From Rattus norvegicus (Eukaryota > Chordata > Mammalia > Rodentia > Muridae): a stretch of 64,000 nt of DNA. Of this stretch, positions 22,527 to 33,900 are shown in pieces. The stretch's first letter is position 1. Each line of letters begins with the position of its first letter. The notes under the pieces are model-generated. The model did no database searches and was not told the origin of the DNA. It saw only the letters and a program-made list of their open reading frames with translations. The stretch lies in assembly GCF_036323735.1 (NCBI RefSeq), contig NC_086028.1:25589001-25653000 (forward strand), written 5' to 3'. Both the position numbers and the translations under genes were made by a program.

Positions 22527-25243
22527 CACGTGCACTCAGGTGTGCATGCCCCAGCATGTTCGTGGAGGTCAAAGGGCAATGTCTGGTGTTGACATTTGCC
22601 TTCCACCTATTACACAAAGGGGCCAGTTTATCCACTACATACACTGGCATAATTTTCATACAGCAAAAGCTGTAGTCACACTGTAGCCAGCATTATTAGT
22701 ACTCTGAATTAAACACTTCCTAATCTTTTTATGAATATTGTATTCAGTGCCAACTTCCCCAAATGTTTAAAATTAATTCTCACTCTGGGCTGGAAGATGG
22801 CTAAGTGTTTAAGAGTGCTTACTGTTCCTTGAAGAGGACCTAGGTTCAGTTCCCAAGGACTCAATGGTTTCTGGCTTCCTTCAACACTTGTACACATGTG
22901 GTGCAAACAAGTTCATGAAGACACACACATGCATAATATAAAACAGAGAAGCAAAACAAAACCAAGAACTTGAGCTGTGTGTAGTTAATCCACTAGGTCT
23001 TTAATCCTAGCATTAGGAAGACAGAGACGGGACTCTGTGTTTGAATTTATTTCCTGCATACAAACCTCATGACTACTCTGAAGCCTCTACTCTGTATAAC
23101 TTGCTTTTGTTTCATGTTCTACTTTTAAAACGCATGTCTAGGGGCTGGAGAGATGAGATGGTTCAGTAGTTAAGAGCACTAGCTGCTCTTCTAGAAGACC
23201 CAAGTTCAACTCCCAGCAACCACAAGGCAGCTCACAACTGTCTGTAACTCCAGTTCCATAGGATCTGACACCGGCACACAGACATACATTCAGGCAAAAC
23301 ATCAACGCACATAACAATTAAAGTATTTTTAAAATAAGTTCAACTTTCAGTCTATGATAATCTATGTCCACGTAAGTCCAAACACGCAAGAGTAGCAGAC
23401 CTTTCACCAAGACAGAAGTCAGGGTCCCTCTCTCAACACTCACCAGCATCCTCTTCTCTGCCAGCTGCCGGCACACACTGGCTACGTCTTTCACATGTGT
23501 GGGGAATCTCTGCTGCCAATGGTCCATGTTCGCTGACTTATTGCTGAACTGCACCTTGTCGAACATAACAGTCACGGCACTTTCTTCAAGCTTTTCAACC
23601 TCCCCATACAGAACAGGAATTCTCAACACAGCAGCCCCTAGGGACAATACATGAAGGTCTTGTATGGCTGGCTCATACATTTCCAAATTTCGGTGTTAAG
23701 AGAAATTGTGTGGACTTAAACAGTAGAAGAGTAGAAACCTTACCTTTTAATAAAAATTACTAGGATGGTAAGTAGAAGCTCATACTGAATGAACTTAAAA
23801 GATAATCATGAGTATTTTATGTACCTTCTGTCATATAGAGACTTTTATCTAATTTGTTATCATGGCCATTATAAATAGAGCCTATCTGGTCAACCAAGTG
23901 AAATGAACACTCGTGACTGATGGTCAAATGAAGACAATAGCACTCAAGAACAATTTAGGACCCAGTGGGAGGCTGTCTCTACAGGCTACACATTTGACAG
24001 CACGAGTACATCAGTGTAAGTTTTCCTCCTGACTGTGTAAGCACACTGTGATTATGGAAACGACACTGTGGTCCTTTGAAGATATACAACCAAGAGTTTG
24101 ATGACTGATTCATCACTGAATGTAGCCAAGTATACACACACTGATCAGTCTGGGGGTAGGGTTGAGTGCTCATACTCTTACAACCTCGGAAGAATTATTC
24201 AGAATTCAATTTTATACTGGTCCAAGGTGAGGGGTTAGTCTTTGGATTATTAGCACTTTAAGACATGTATTTTCTTTTCTAATTACTGAGCAAGTAAACA
24301 AAGGTCTAGTTAGGGTTTCAATGCTGCACCAAAAGTTATATAGTAAAATGTAATTCGTAGTCCAAAAGGGTGTGTGTGTGTGTGTGTTGGCGGGGTGTCA
24401 TGTTGGTCTGTGTGTATGTGTTGGCACAGAGAAATGTGTTAGGGGAATGTTTAGGTCATGAAGACACCACTATGAAAGAGCTTAATGGGGGCCATCTGGT
24501 TGGGTTCTCTGAGGCCAAGCTGGAACGAGGCCTTTACCATACCTGCTGGCTGTTGGATGTGGGATTTCCCAGCCTCACAATTGTGAGAAATGAACTGCAG
24601 TTCTTTATAAAGAACTGGGAATTGTGATGAAGCAAAGCAAGGAAGAGGCTGGCACTAAGGAGACTTCTGCAGGGTTGATGGTTCATTCATGATGTACTTT
24701 GTCTGGATGCACCGCATATTTAACTCTGGGCCCCAGACACACCCAGCATGTACTCTACCACTGAGTCAGAGCATCACAAACCAAAGACTCTGATAAGTTA
24801 AATGCCTGCAGGGAGGGCATCACAAGCTGGTGGTCGGTTGTCAGGAGTTCTCTATGATGTAAGGCACTGGCATCCACAGGGGTCATGACATTGAGCATGA
24901 TGATGCCACAGATAGAAATTAAGTTGAGCATTGGTACTTCCACAGACAGGAGGAAGCCATGGCAGAGCTGGTACCACATATAATGAGAAGCAAAGATGTG
25001 GGAAGAAAGTCAAGAGTATGGATCAAAACAGAAACTCTTGAATAAATATTATACAAAAATTCCTATTCAAGAACCATTTTGTGCTTGTCTTCCCGAGGAA
25101 TCAACACAGGAGAGATTTCATGTTTCCAGTTTAGAATTTCTTATTATGTTTAAATAAATTATTTTTATATAGACATGTGTAGTCATAAACATACATGGGG
25201 AAAAAAGAAGAGGATGGTGTAGAATACCTCAAAAAATGTTATT

Positions 25244-25283
<40 letters not shown>

Positions 25284-27940
25284 GTGTGAAAATCAGAGGA
25301 CAACTTGCAGGGAGCTGGCTCTCTCCTTCCACCACATGACTGGAAATGAACTCGTGTCATCAGCTTGGTGACAATCACTTTTACCTACTGACCTACCTCA
25401 CCTACCCATACTGTCTCATTTCTAGTAACCTATAGCCCCTGCTTCCTTTTCTTTAATTAGAAGAGGAGAGAAAAGAGCTCACTATATAGCCCAGGCTATC
25501 CTAAAACTCCTGCCTCAGCTTCCAAGTTCTGGGATTTGGGAATATAAAACGCAACATCCCGACATACACACCAATTCTGGATATTTTTAATAAATTAGGA
25601 ACACATTTCCTCATGAACAATAAAACGGTCTTCAAAAATGATCAGAGGTTAAGGGTGCCGAATCTTACCTAAATTATTCTCCAGGACCGCCTTTTCTCCA
25701 TCTAACTTTGTTTTTCCGTACAGATTCAGGGGACTTGGTATATCTTCTTCTGTGTAAGGGGGATTTGTGCCATCAAACACATAATCTGAGCTAATGTAGA
25801 TGAGAAATGCTCCAATTGCAGCTACAGAAAGAAAAGATAAACCCACTGCATTACTTTTGCATGGAATGTTTTGTGTGTCTCATGTTTTGCTTTGTCTTCC
25901 CTAAAATGAACAAAACCACATGTAAGACAGCTACAAAACTTTCAACTTAAAAAAAAACAGTGAAGGAGGCTGGGGAGATGGTTCAGCACCTAAAAGCAGT
26001 GCACTGGCTGCTCTTCAAGAGGACCGAGATCTGGTTCCTAGACCCCACACGGATATTCAGAACCATCTGCAGCTCCAGTTCCAGGGAATCCGAAGCCCTC
26101 TTCTGGGCCCCAAGGATACCAGGCATGTATATGGTGCACAGCCATACATCATACATGTACCATATGAATGCATGGACATAAAATAAATGTCTTGAAAAAA
26201 ATTCCAGTCATAATACAGCATTACCTGCCTCCTTTGCTAAGTTCCCAGAGGCACCCACATTCAGCTGGGAAGCAGCATCTGGCTGACTCTCAACAACATC
26301 TGGTCTTCTCTCTGCAGCACAGTGCACTATGACGTGAGGCTGGAAGTCAAACACTGAGTTTTAACACAAAACGGAGAGAACAGAGAACCACGGCTTCCTT
26401 ACACTACCTCAGAGGAAGAGAGAACCACGGCTTCCTTACAGTACCTCAGAGGAAGAGAGAAGGGAGAACCACGGCTTCCTTACAGTACCTCACAGGAAGA
26501 GAGAACCACGGCTTCCTTACAGTACCTCAGAGGAAGAGAGAAGCACGGCTTCCTTACAGTACCTCAGAGGAAGGAGAGAACAGAGAACCATGGCTTCCTT
26601 ACAGTACCTCACAGGAAGGAGAGAACAGAGAACCACGGCTTCCTTACAGTACCTCACAGGAAGAGAGAAGGGAGAACCACGGCTTCCTTACAGTACCTCA
26701 CAGGAAGGAGAGAACAGAGAACCACGGCTTCCTTACAGTACCTCACAGGAAGGAGAGAACAGAGAACCACGGCTTCCTTACAGTACCTCACAGGAAGGAG
26801 AGAACAGAGAACCACGGCTTCCTTACAGTACCTCACAGGAAGGAGAGAACAGAGAACCATGGCTTCCTTACAGTACCTCACAGGAAGGAGAGAACAGAGA
26901 ACCACGGCTTCCTTACAGTACCTCAGAGGAAGGAGAGAACGGAGAACCATGGCTTCCTTATAGTACCTCACAGGAAGGAGAGAACAGAGAACCATGGCTT
27001 CCTTACATTATCTCACAAAATGGAGAGAACAGAGAACCACGGCTTCCTTACAGTACCTCAGAGGAGGAGAGAACCATGGCTTCCTTACAGTACCTCACAG
27101 GAAGAGAGAACAGAGAACCACGGCTTCCTTACAGTACCTCAGAGGAAGAGAGAACAGAGGAAGAGAGAACAGAGAACCACGGCTTCCTTACAGTACCTCA
27201 CAGGAAGGAGAGAACAGAGAACCATGGCTTCCTTACAGTACCTCACAGGAAGGAGAGAACAGAGAACCACGGCTTCCTTACAGTACCTCAGAGGAAGGAG
27301 AGAAGGGAGAACCATGGCTTCCTTACAGTACCTCACAGGAAGGAGAGAACAGAGAACCATGGCTTCCTTACACTATCTCACAGGAAGGAGAGAACAGAGA
27401 ACCATGGCTTCCTTACAGTACCTCACAGGAAGGAGAGAACAGAGAACCATGGCTTCCTTACATTATCTCACAAAATGGAGAGAACAGAGAACCACGGCTT
27501 CCTTACAGTACCTCAGAGGAAGAGAGAACGGAGAACCATGGCTTCCTTACAGTACCTCAGAGGAAGAGAGAACGGAGAACCACGGCTTCCTTACAGTACC
27601 TCAGAGGAAGAGAGAACAGAGGAAGAGAGAACGGAGAACCATGGCTTCCTTACAGTACCTCACAAAATGGAGAGAAGGGAGAACCATGGCTTCCTTACAG
27701 TACCTCAGAGGAAGGAGAGGCCTTCATTAACAATAGATCCGGTTTGCTTGTTTTCCTTTTATTTCACTCATTTTTTTCCTGTTTTCTAAAATAGCCCTAG
27801 CTGTCCTGGAACTCAGATATTCACACGCCTTGCCTCTGTCTGTAAAGTGCTGAACTAAAGGTGTGGACCACCACCATTAATACAGTTGTTAAACTTCCTT
27901 TTTCAAAAGAAAAAAAGAAAAACCAACACCACCACCATCA

Positions 27941-27995
<55 letters not shown>

Positions 27996-28889
27996 CTCTC
28001 TGCAAAGGGAAGAACAACTAATTTTGTTGTTATATATGCTTTTTTAGGGGCAGTGCTAGAGATCTCAGATCTTTGCACATCACATGCTAGCCAGGTACGT
28101 GGACCCCTGAGCTACATTCCTAGCCAAAGTAAAAACAACTTAGTAATCCTGAGACAAAAGTGCAGAAAAACCTATTAGTAATTACCTATAATTAAAAAAA
28201 GCCTCTATCCCAATGTGCTATGAAAGCCACCATGGACAGACTACTGCGACTTACTCATCCCACCCCAGGCCCTACAGACTGCTAAGTGTTCTGCCACAAT
28301 GCTACGCCCCACCCCTATCATTTACTAAACTCATGACAAAAGGCAAGTAGTATCAGTTGCGAGTTAAATTCATAAATTCAAGCTTTTTCTCCACTCATTT
28401 AATAAGAATCAGCTATTTATGGAAACCATATGACCACGTGACCATAAAAGCAGAAAGCCCATGCCTTAGCTATGTTTCTATTACTGTGGATCAAAAGCAA
28501 CTCGAAGAAATGGCTTATTACTTACACTCCAACTTCCTACACCAGTGAAGAAAGTCAAAGCAGGGACTAGTAGCAAGGCAATGGATGAACTCTGCTCACA
28601 GGCTTGTTCCCCACGGCACGCTCAGCCTGCTTTCATAAGTAACTCAGGCTCACTCAGTTATACTAAATACAAAATGCCCCATGGACCAGTGTGCTAGTGG
28701 CATTTTGCCAACTGAAATCCTCTCTTTACAGAAGACTCTGGCTCCTGTAAAGTTGAGAACTAACCACAACACATCAGTAAATAACAAGGTCTTCACAGCT
28801 AAGCAAGACACACATTTAAAGGGCCTGATATCGAAACCTAGGGATGCAGAGATTTTCTAAAGAAAAGGTTTTTTGGTTTTTTTGTTTTG

Positions 28890-28923
<34 letters not shown>

Positions 28924-29228
28924 ATGCACGAACAACAGAGCAAGAGCTAAGGTAGGTGTTAAAGGTCTGTGTGCTGGAGGCTGGAACTCACATGGCTAAC
29001 TAACAACCATTTATAGCTCCAGATTCAGAGGCTGGAAGACAGAGTTCAGTGGCTAAAAGCACTGGCTGCTCTTCCAGAGGATTCAGGTTCAGTTCCCAAC
29101 CCACACGGCAGTTCAGAACTCTCTGTAGTTGCAGGGGATCTGACACTATCACATACACACATATGCAGGCAAAACACCCATACACAGAAAATAAAAATAA
29201 ACCAGAACGAGAGAGAATGGGGGTGGGG

Positions 29229-29286
<58 letters not shown>

Positions 29287-32200
29287 CAAAGAATTGCCCA
29301 CACACCCAATTTTCTCAAAAATTGCTCAAGGAGGCATAATCTAAGATCTGTTTTCAAACTTGAATGTACAGAATATGGGATGCTTCAAATACAATACCCT
29401 AGGCCCATCACAGACTTAATACACTGCACTCTGGGCATGCAGCTTGCAATCCGGTTTCCCTGTGTTTCTAATATTCATGCTCCCAGAATTACACTGTTAG
29501 AAAGAACCAAAGCTGAAATCTCATGGTAAGGAGAATAAAGTCTTCATTTTCCTCTAACTTTTCTCATATTATGGCAAACGGGTTGCTGAAGTTCCCCTGA
29601 CCATACTTTCTTAGCATTAAGGCCAAATATTCCCTTTTTTCTCAGTTCCCAGATAACACCCTAACACTTCATGGCAAGCATCACAAGGAAAGCACGGCGT
29701 AAACACAAGCCTCCCAGCAAGGCTGTGCAGGATGGGGAGGAGGATACAGATCTGGACAGAACACCTGCCCAGCCTCTGGCCCCAACTCCAAGCACCACTC
29801 CAAGTCATGCAAAGGAAGCACACTCTGCAATGTGGAGGCTCAACCGGTCACAGTTTTCAAGCACACTTTCTGCCAGCAAAAGCGCACTTTCTGTATAAAA
29901 ACTTTCTGTATAAGCCAGACAACTCCTGATCAAACATATACAACTTCAAATATATAAACCCATACCTGAAAATCATGAATGAGGTGATGAACTGCCTCAG
30001 AATCCAGCAGGTTCACCTGTTCGAATTTTGGTCTTGCTCTGCGAAAGCCACAGCCAACGGCGTGCCAGTTGCTCTGCTGAAACTCTTTGTAAACCGCTCT
30101 GCCAAGAAGCCCAGTGGCACCGGTAATGAGAACCCGCCGGCTAGGGATGTTCACTTCCTCCTGGAAGTACAAGGCGGGTAAAGCTACAGTTTGAAAACAA
30201 TTCTCTTCAAGACATTATTGTGTACCAAATACCTGAAATGTTTAAATTTTGAAATTAATACCACATACCTAAAAGTCAGTTTTAAAGCTAAATTAATCAA
30301 ACTGCATCAGCAACTGCAAGGCTTAATGAGTTTGTGTTTCATTATTTGTTGTGTCTGAGCACTTCTGCCTGCATGCATGTGTGTGTACTAAATGCATTGT
30401 CTGGGTAGATCAGAAGAGGGTCGGAAATCTCCTGGAAATGAAGTTACAGGCAGTGAGCCAACAAGTAGGTGCTGGGAGCTAAGTCTTGGTCTTCTGCAAA
30501 TCCACACAGAACTCTGAACCACAGACATCTTTCCAGTCCCCACTAATAATCCTTGACACTAGATTTATTCATGAGTACACTGCTTTTGTAGAAGATGGAC
30601 AAACCTATAGCTCAAGCTGCAGATCTGATTGCCCTCTTCTGGTCATATAACTGTGAGTTCGTGTGTGAGAGAAAGAAAAAATAATGGGTAGGAGAGGTGG
30701 CTTAGTGGCTAAAAAGACTGGTTGCTCCTCTAGAGGACCTTGGTTTGACTTCCAGTATCCAAATGGCATCTAACAACTGTCCTTAACTCCTGTTTCAGAG
30801 GATCTGATGTCCTCTTCTGGCTTCTGTGAGTACCAGTCATGCATATGGTAAATAGATGAAACACAAATGCATGTGAGTTAATTTTTTTTGAATGAGTAAG
30901 AATAAAGTTATAATAATCAAGTGATGAAGTGATTGCATCACCCATGAGTAGTCCACAGGAGTTTCACATCTAAGATACTCTGAAAATGCACAGGGCTCAA
31001 ATGATGTGTCACATTTTGACAGGACTGAAAAACCTGTCAACATTTCATAGGAGTTTATTTGGAATAAATAGAGTTAACTAATATGCCTCTCAGGCAGCAC
31101 TAAATTTACCTACACAAAATACTTATGGCATATAGATAGGCAGTAAAAAAAATTGTGTTGCCACTGAAAAAACATACTTGTGTTCACAGAAAATTTTTAA
31201 AATTACTGCTTAAGGAATAATTCGATTTCTGTATATCTAAGGCAAAGTTCCAAAAATCAAGTAATACTTCTCTGCCAAATTCTCAAGTAAAACCAACTTT
31301 TCCTTATTAAAAATAATGTTTTCAGCCAGCAGGGAGTTACACTCCTGTACAATGCATGAGCTCTGTGGATGAAACTTTGATCAAATTTTATCACAAGGCC
31401 CTATTCCTGTTAAAGTTGCCTAAGTCTGTACTGGAAAAAAAAAGTATATGTGCACGCGCACACACGCATGCACACAGCTGAAATGAACGGGGTCAAAGCA
31501 CGCTAAGCCTAGTATAGATTCAGAGAACTCTGTTCATGTAACAAATACCATTGAGGAGACCCAGGAAAACACCATAAAGAAAAAACAGATGGGGCTGGAG
31601 AGCCCTGGCTTGAGTCCCAACACCTATGTGGCAGGTAAGGACAATGTATGTGACTCCAGTTCCTGGGGAAGTCAGCACCCTCTGTGGACCTTAAAGAGTA
31701 CATGGTGAACACACACAGACAGGGCAAACACCTATACACCTATACACCTATACACACCTATACATTAAATATCTAAGAGAATAAAATAGCTCTCGCAGAG
31801 GACTGGAACTGGGTTCTCAGCGTCTATACTGCCGGCTCACAACTCCCTGTAACTCCAACTCTCCTGGAATGGTCACCCTCTTTTGGCCTCTGGATATCAG
31901 ACACGTATGGTACACAGCTATACACTTAGCAAATGTGCATAATTTAAAAAAAAGAGCATCTGGAGCAGGAGGATCTCAATGAACTCAAGACCAGCTCTGG
32001 CCTGTCAAACAAACAAAAAACAAAAACAAAACCTAGAAAGTTTCATGTTCACGTTTAACACTTTCAAGTTTCACATTCACACTCTCTCTACCATCCTTAG
32101 ACACCCTTGGAATTTAAGAAGCAAGACAGCCAGAATGCTTAATAGGAATGGAATTCAGGTGGGAACAGCCCAATTCCGTCTCCCCATTGTACACACAGGC

Positions 32201-33689
32201 AGTGTTCTTAACAGGAATTGATAATAGGCTGCCCCACATTAACTATGCCAACTCTCAGCAGGTAAATCACAGCTGTCTGCCCTTTTTGGCTATTGTTTGC
32301 TTTTTCAAAACAGGGTCACCCTATGGAACCTTGGCTTGCCTGAAAAGCATCCTGCCTCAGCTTTCAGAGGGATGGGATTGAACGTAAGCCACCATACCCA
32401 GCTACTGTACCATTTTTTTAATGGAAGAAGACTGCTGGGTGTGGTGGCATCGTTAATCCGGATCCACTGGAGGTGAAGCCAGGCAGATTACCCCCAAGGA
32501 TTTGAAGCCAGCCACGAATACACAGGGAGACTGTTTTTAAAAAACAAAAACAAAACAAAATACCACACAAAGCCATTATAAAAAGCAATCGTATCTACCC
32601 ACCACTGCCACCTTCCTGAGTGCTGAGATTACAGACAAGAGTTAGCACACCCAGGGTCTCACTCTCCACTTTTACTGAACCTAGCAAACACATTAAACCT
32701 ATTTAGCGTAACATTTCCACATCACTGTTCACCACTGAAGGAAGTTAGGACAAGACCCTGGAGGCAGGAGCTCAAATAGGCCTTGGGGAAACTGCTTACT
32801 GGCGTCCTCAGCCTGCTTTCTAAAACATTTCAGGACAATACCAGCTGTCCCCGCCCAGGCCCCCCAGTCAATTGCCGATTAAGAAAATGCCCTACAGGCT
32901 TGCCTGTAGCCTAAGGTTATGGAGAGGTACCTTCTCAATCCAGGCTACCTAATCTCAACCAGGTTCCTTTATCTCAATGGGGGCTCCATAAACTCTAGCG
33001 AGAACACACACCCCTTCCCCCAGTTAAAAGTTTGCATTAAAAAAAAAAAAAACTGGCCAAGTCGTAGACTTTTTATATCTGTAAGTTACATTAGTTTGGG
33101 AATTAACAGTCTCATCTACAGTGCTGGATACATTCTGTAGGTCAGTAAAGGCTTGCAACGGAACCTTAAGCAGATTTGGAAACACGCAGGGGAAAGTTTA
33201 CCAGACATAAAATTTATACCATGCAAAACACAGTGGCTCAGAAACCCTAGGAGCCAAGCCACTGGAATTCCTGCTCAAACCTTACTGAATAAACTCGATG
33301 TCTGTCTTCCCACCCGTGAGCCTGAGCGTTAACAGCAGTTGGAAATACTGACATCCTTAAAGTGCCTGAAGTAATGTGCCCTGTGCGAACTATGAATTCG
33401 CCAAGTTGATACCTCCAACACCGTCATTTATGAAAAGTCACTCTCCCCCTCTCCTTAAAGATCCAGGACTACAAGACAAAGATGATAAATACAGAACTCA
33501 AATGGAAACAAGCCCCCCGGTGGCGGCGGGAGCTCCCCTGACTGCAGCAGCCAAAGCGTAGCCCTACGGGGAGAGAGGTAAACAAACTCAAAGGCGCCAC
33601 CCCGGGCTCGAAGCCCCGAACCTCACCTCCACCAGCTGGCAGCAGCCGGGGACGAAATGGATGGAGAGCTCCTTCTCACGGCCCACCAT
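20908..33689 (-). CDS. Mat2b: Methionine adenosyltransferase 2 subunit beta, isoform V1 (7 coding exons, 334 aa)
   Basis: Regulatory, non-catalytic subunit of MAT II. It binds the MAT2A catalytic subunit, which makes S-adenosylmethionine from methionine and ATP, and alters its kinetics and product inhibition; it acts in cytosol and nucleus. Coding exons: 33627-33689, 29966-30160, 26225-26339, 25669-25821, 23444-23637, 21510-21623, 20908-21078; all introns GT-AG. The joined frame is 334 codons plus stop, the family's normal length. It is an atypical extended short-chain dehydrogenase-like fold related to RmlD: Rossmann glycine motif TGATGLLG at residues 34-41, ISSDYVFDG near 134-142, and YGKTK (Tyr159/Lys163, the SDR YxxxK pair). 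The start at 33689 is supported by an in-frame TGA eight codons upstream (33711-33713). Exon boundaries are seen in the sequence; function is family knowledge. Identification is essentially certain. Confidence 0.97.
21510..21623 (-). CDS. Mat2b: Mat2b coding exon 6
   Basis: 114 bases, 38 residues (241-278), phase 0 at both ends: [20 protein letters not shown] to ...LPSSHLRP. Acceptor TTGTTAG, donor GTAAGTC. Confidence 0.96.
22481..22522. repeat. (TG)21 microsatellite
   Basis: Pure dinucleotide run in Mat2b intron 5. Confidence 0.95.
23142..23330 (+). mobile_element. B3 SINE in Mat2b intron 5
   Basis: GGGGCTGGAGAGATGAGATG, GCTGCTCTTCTAGAAGACCC and CTCACAACTGTCTGTAACTC, ending in an ACATAACAATTAAAG tail. 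Antisense to Mat2b, about 110 bases from exon 5. Confidence 0.85.
23444..23637 (-). CDS. Mat2b: Mat2b coding exon 5
   Basis: 194 bases, residues 176-240, phase 1 to 0. It opens GAAVLRIPVLYGEVEKLEES after acceptor GTCCCTAG and ends QLAEKRML before a strong donor GTGAGTG. A B3-type SINE begins about 110 bases downstream in the intron. Confidence 0.96.
23638..25668 (-). other. Mat2b: Mat2b intron 4
   Basis: 2 kb, largely without recognisable full-length repeats. Short TG runs lie at 24368-24388 and 25246-25279, and a degraded B1 on the minus strand at about 25440-25570. No exon seen. Confidence 0.65.
25669..25821 (-). CDS. Mat2b: Mat2b coding exon 4 (YxxxK active-site-like segment)
   Basis: 153 bases, residues 125-175, phase 1 to 1. 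It carries FLIYISSDYVFDG and LYGKTKLDGEKAV, the SDR-type Ser/Tyr-Lys elements (Tyr159, Lys163). Acceptor TTTCTGTAG, donor GTAAGA. Confidence 0.96.
25967..26195 (+). mobile_element. B3 SINE in Mat2b intron 3
   Basis: GGCTGGGGAGATGGTTCAGC, GGCTGCTCTTCAAGAGGACC, CTCCAGTTCCAGGGAATCC and a CATAAAATAAATG tail; ends about 30 bases from exon 3. Confidence 0.88.
26225..26339 (-). CDS. Mat2b: Mat2b coding exon 3
   Basis: 115 bases, residues 87-124 plus one base (phase 0 to 1): PHVIVHCAAERRPDVVES... to ...GNLAKEA. Acceptor GACTTCCAG, donor GTAATG. The intron immediately upstream is dominated by a minisatellite that ends about 25 bases from this exon. Compared with the human protein as I recall it, the Asp of NVDASG is Gly here. 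Confidence 0.95.
26365..27720. repeat. Minisatellite in Mat2b intron 2 (about 30 copies, 37-45 base units)
   Basis: Tandem units share the core GGCTTCCTTACAGTACCTCA followed by a purine block (GAGGAAGGAGAGAACAGAGAACCA type). The commonest unit is 45 bases; others are about 37-44 because the purine block varies. I count 30 GGCTTCCTTAC cores. Units differ by a few substitutions (CAC/CAT before GGCTT, CACAGG/CAGAGG), which would allow variant mapping. In transcript orientation each unit holds GTGAGG, GTACTG and GTAAGG, all resembling 5' splice sites. Because many units are 45 bases and lack stops, all plus-strand frames stay open for several hundred codons; this is a repeat artefact. Confidence 0.95.
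27942..27992. repeat. (CA)n microsatellite, about 25 units
   Basis: Pure CA run after (CAC)n; in Mat2b intron 2. Confidence 0.95.
28870..28920. repeat. (TTTTG)n short tandem repeat
   Basis: About seven TTTTG units followed by a T-run, in Mat2b intron 2; read on the minus strand as a CAAAA-type SINE tail. Confidence 0.85.
29025..29290 (+). mobile_element. B3 SINE with (GA)n tail
   Basis: GGCTGGAAGACAGAGTTCAG, GGCTGCTCTTCCAGAGG and CTCTGTAGTTGCAGGGGATC, followed by AAATAAAAATAAACC and a pure (GA)n at 29234-29281. Confidence 0.8.
29966..30160 (-). CDS. Mat2b: Mat2b coding exon 2 (Rossmann nucleotide-binding segment)
   Basis: 195 bases, 65 residues (V1 22-86), phase 0 at both ends. It opens with EEVNIPSRR after acceptor CTTCCAG and ends IHDFQ before donor GTATGG. 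It contains the glycine-rich TGATGLLG NADP-binding loop and the downstream GFRRARPKFEQVNLLD strand region. Confidence 0.96.
30161..33626 (-). other. Mat2b: Mat2b intron 1 (V1)
   Basis: 3.5 kb with no exon-like sequence. It holds several worn SINEs: B3-type at about 30685-30870, further tRNA-like SINE pieces at 31580-31760 and 31800-31950, and an opposed B1 pair near 32292-32410 (minus) and 32430-32545 (plus). A short TACACC-type tandem repeat is at 31730-31765. Confidence 0.75.
33627..33689 (-). CDS. Mat2b: Mat2b coding exon 1 (V1 first exon)
   Basis: Encodes the 21 V1-specific N-terminal residues, beginning MVGREKELSIHF and ending QLVE, then donor GTGAGG (complement of 33621-33626), phase 0. 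It lies at the edge of a GC-rich, CpG-containing promoter block. The 5' UTR continues to the right; the exact transcription start cannot be read from sequence. Confidence 0.95.
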
Positions 33690-33900
33690 GCCCGCAGTGT
33701 TTGCGCCGCCTCAGTAGCGACCACAGCCTCCTCTAGTGCAGCACAGCCAGGGGCCGCAGCGCCCGCGCCCTTGGCCCTCCTCCCCTAGGCCCAGACCGAC
33801 CCTGGCTGCCGCTTCCGGCTTCCGCCGCCCTGGCCGCGCCTAATGATTGGCCGCCTCTAGCCACGCATTCAAAAGGGGCGGGACCTCAAGGGACGCTCTC
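33690..33900 (-). promoter_or_regulatory. Mat2b: Mat2b V1 promoter, CpG-rich
   Basis: GC-rich block immediately 5' of the V1 exon, clearly richer in CpG than its surroundings. Visible elements: a CCAAT box on the minus strand (complement of 33846-33850), an Sp1-type GGGGCGGG at 33875-33882, and an ETS-type CCGGAAG on the minus strand (complement of 33812-33818). No TATA box is obvious, as expected for a broadly expressed housekeeping gene. Motifs are seen; use is inferred. Confidence 0.7.

Larger units (their letters stand above)
21624..23443 (-). other. Mat2b: Mat2b intron 5
   Basis: Mostly SINE-derived: B1/B4-like pieces at 21900-22380, (TG)21 at 22481-22522, B2/B3-type SINE at 22790-22945 and B3 at 23142-23330. 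No exon seen. Confidence 0.7.
26340..29965 (-). other. Mat2b: Mat2b intron 2
   Basis: 3.6 kb. It contains the minisatellite (26365-27720), a partial B1, (CA)n at 27942-27992, (TTTTG)n at 28870-28920, a B3 SINE with an expanded (GA)n tail (29025-29290) and about 600 bases of apparently unique sequence next to exon 2. No extra exon seen. Confidence 0.75.

Noticed and set aside
26590..27794. Three long overlapping plus-strand open frames (up to about 400 codons) with 15-residue repeats such as REPRLPYSTSQEGEN
   Set aside because: They are the minisatellite read in all three forward frames. The 45-base unit is a multiple of three and has no stop, so any frame stays open; unit-length changes merely swap frames. 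Same peptides appear in each frame.
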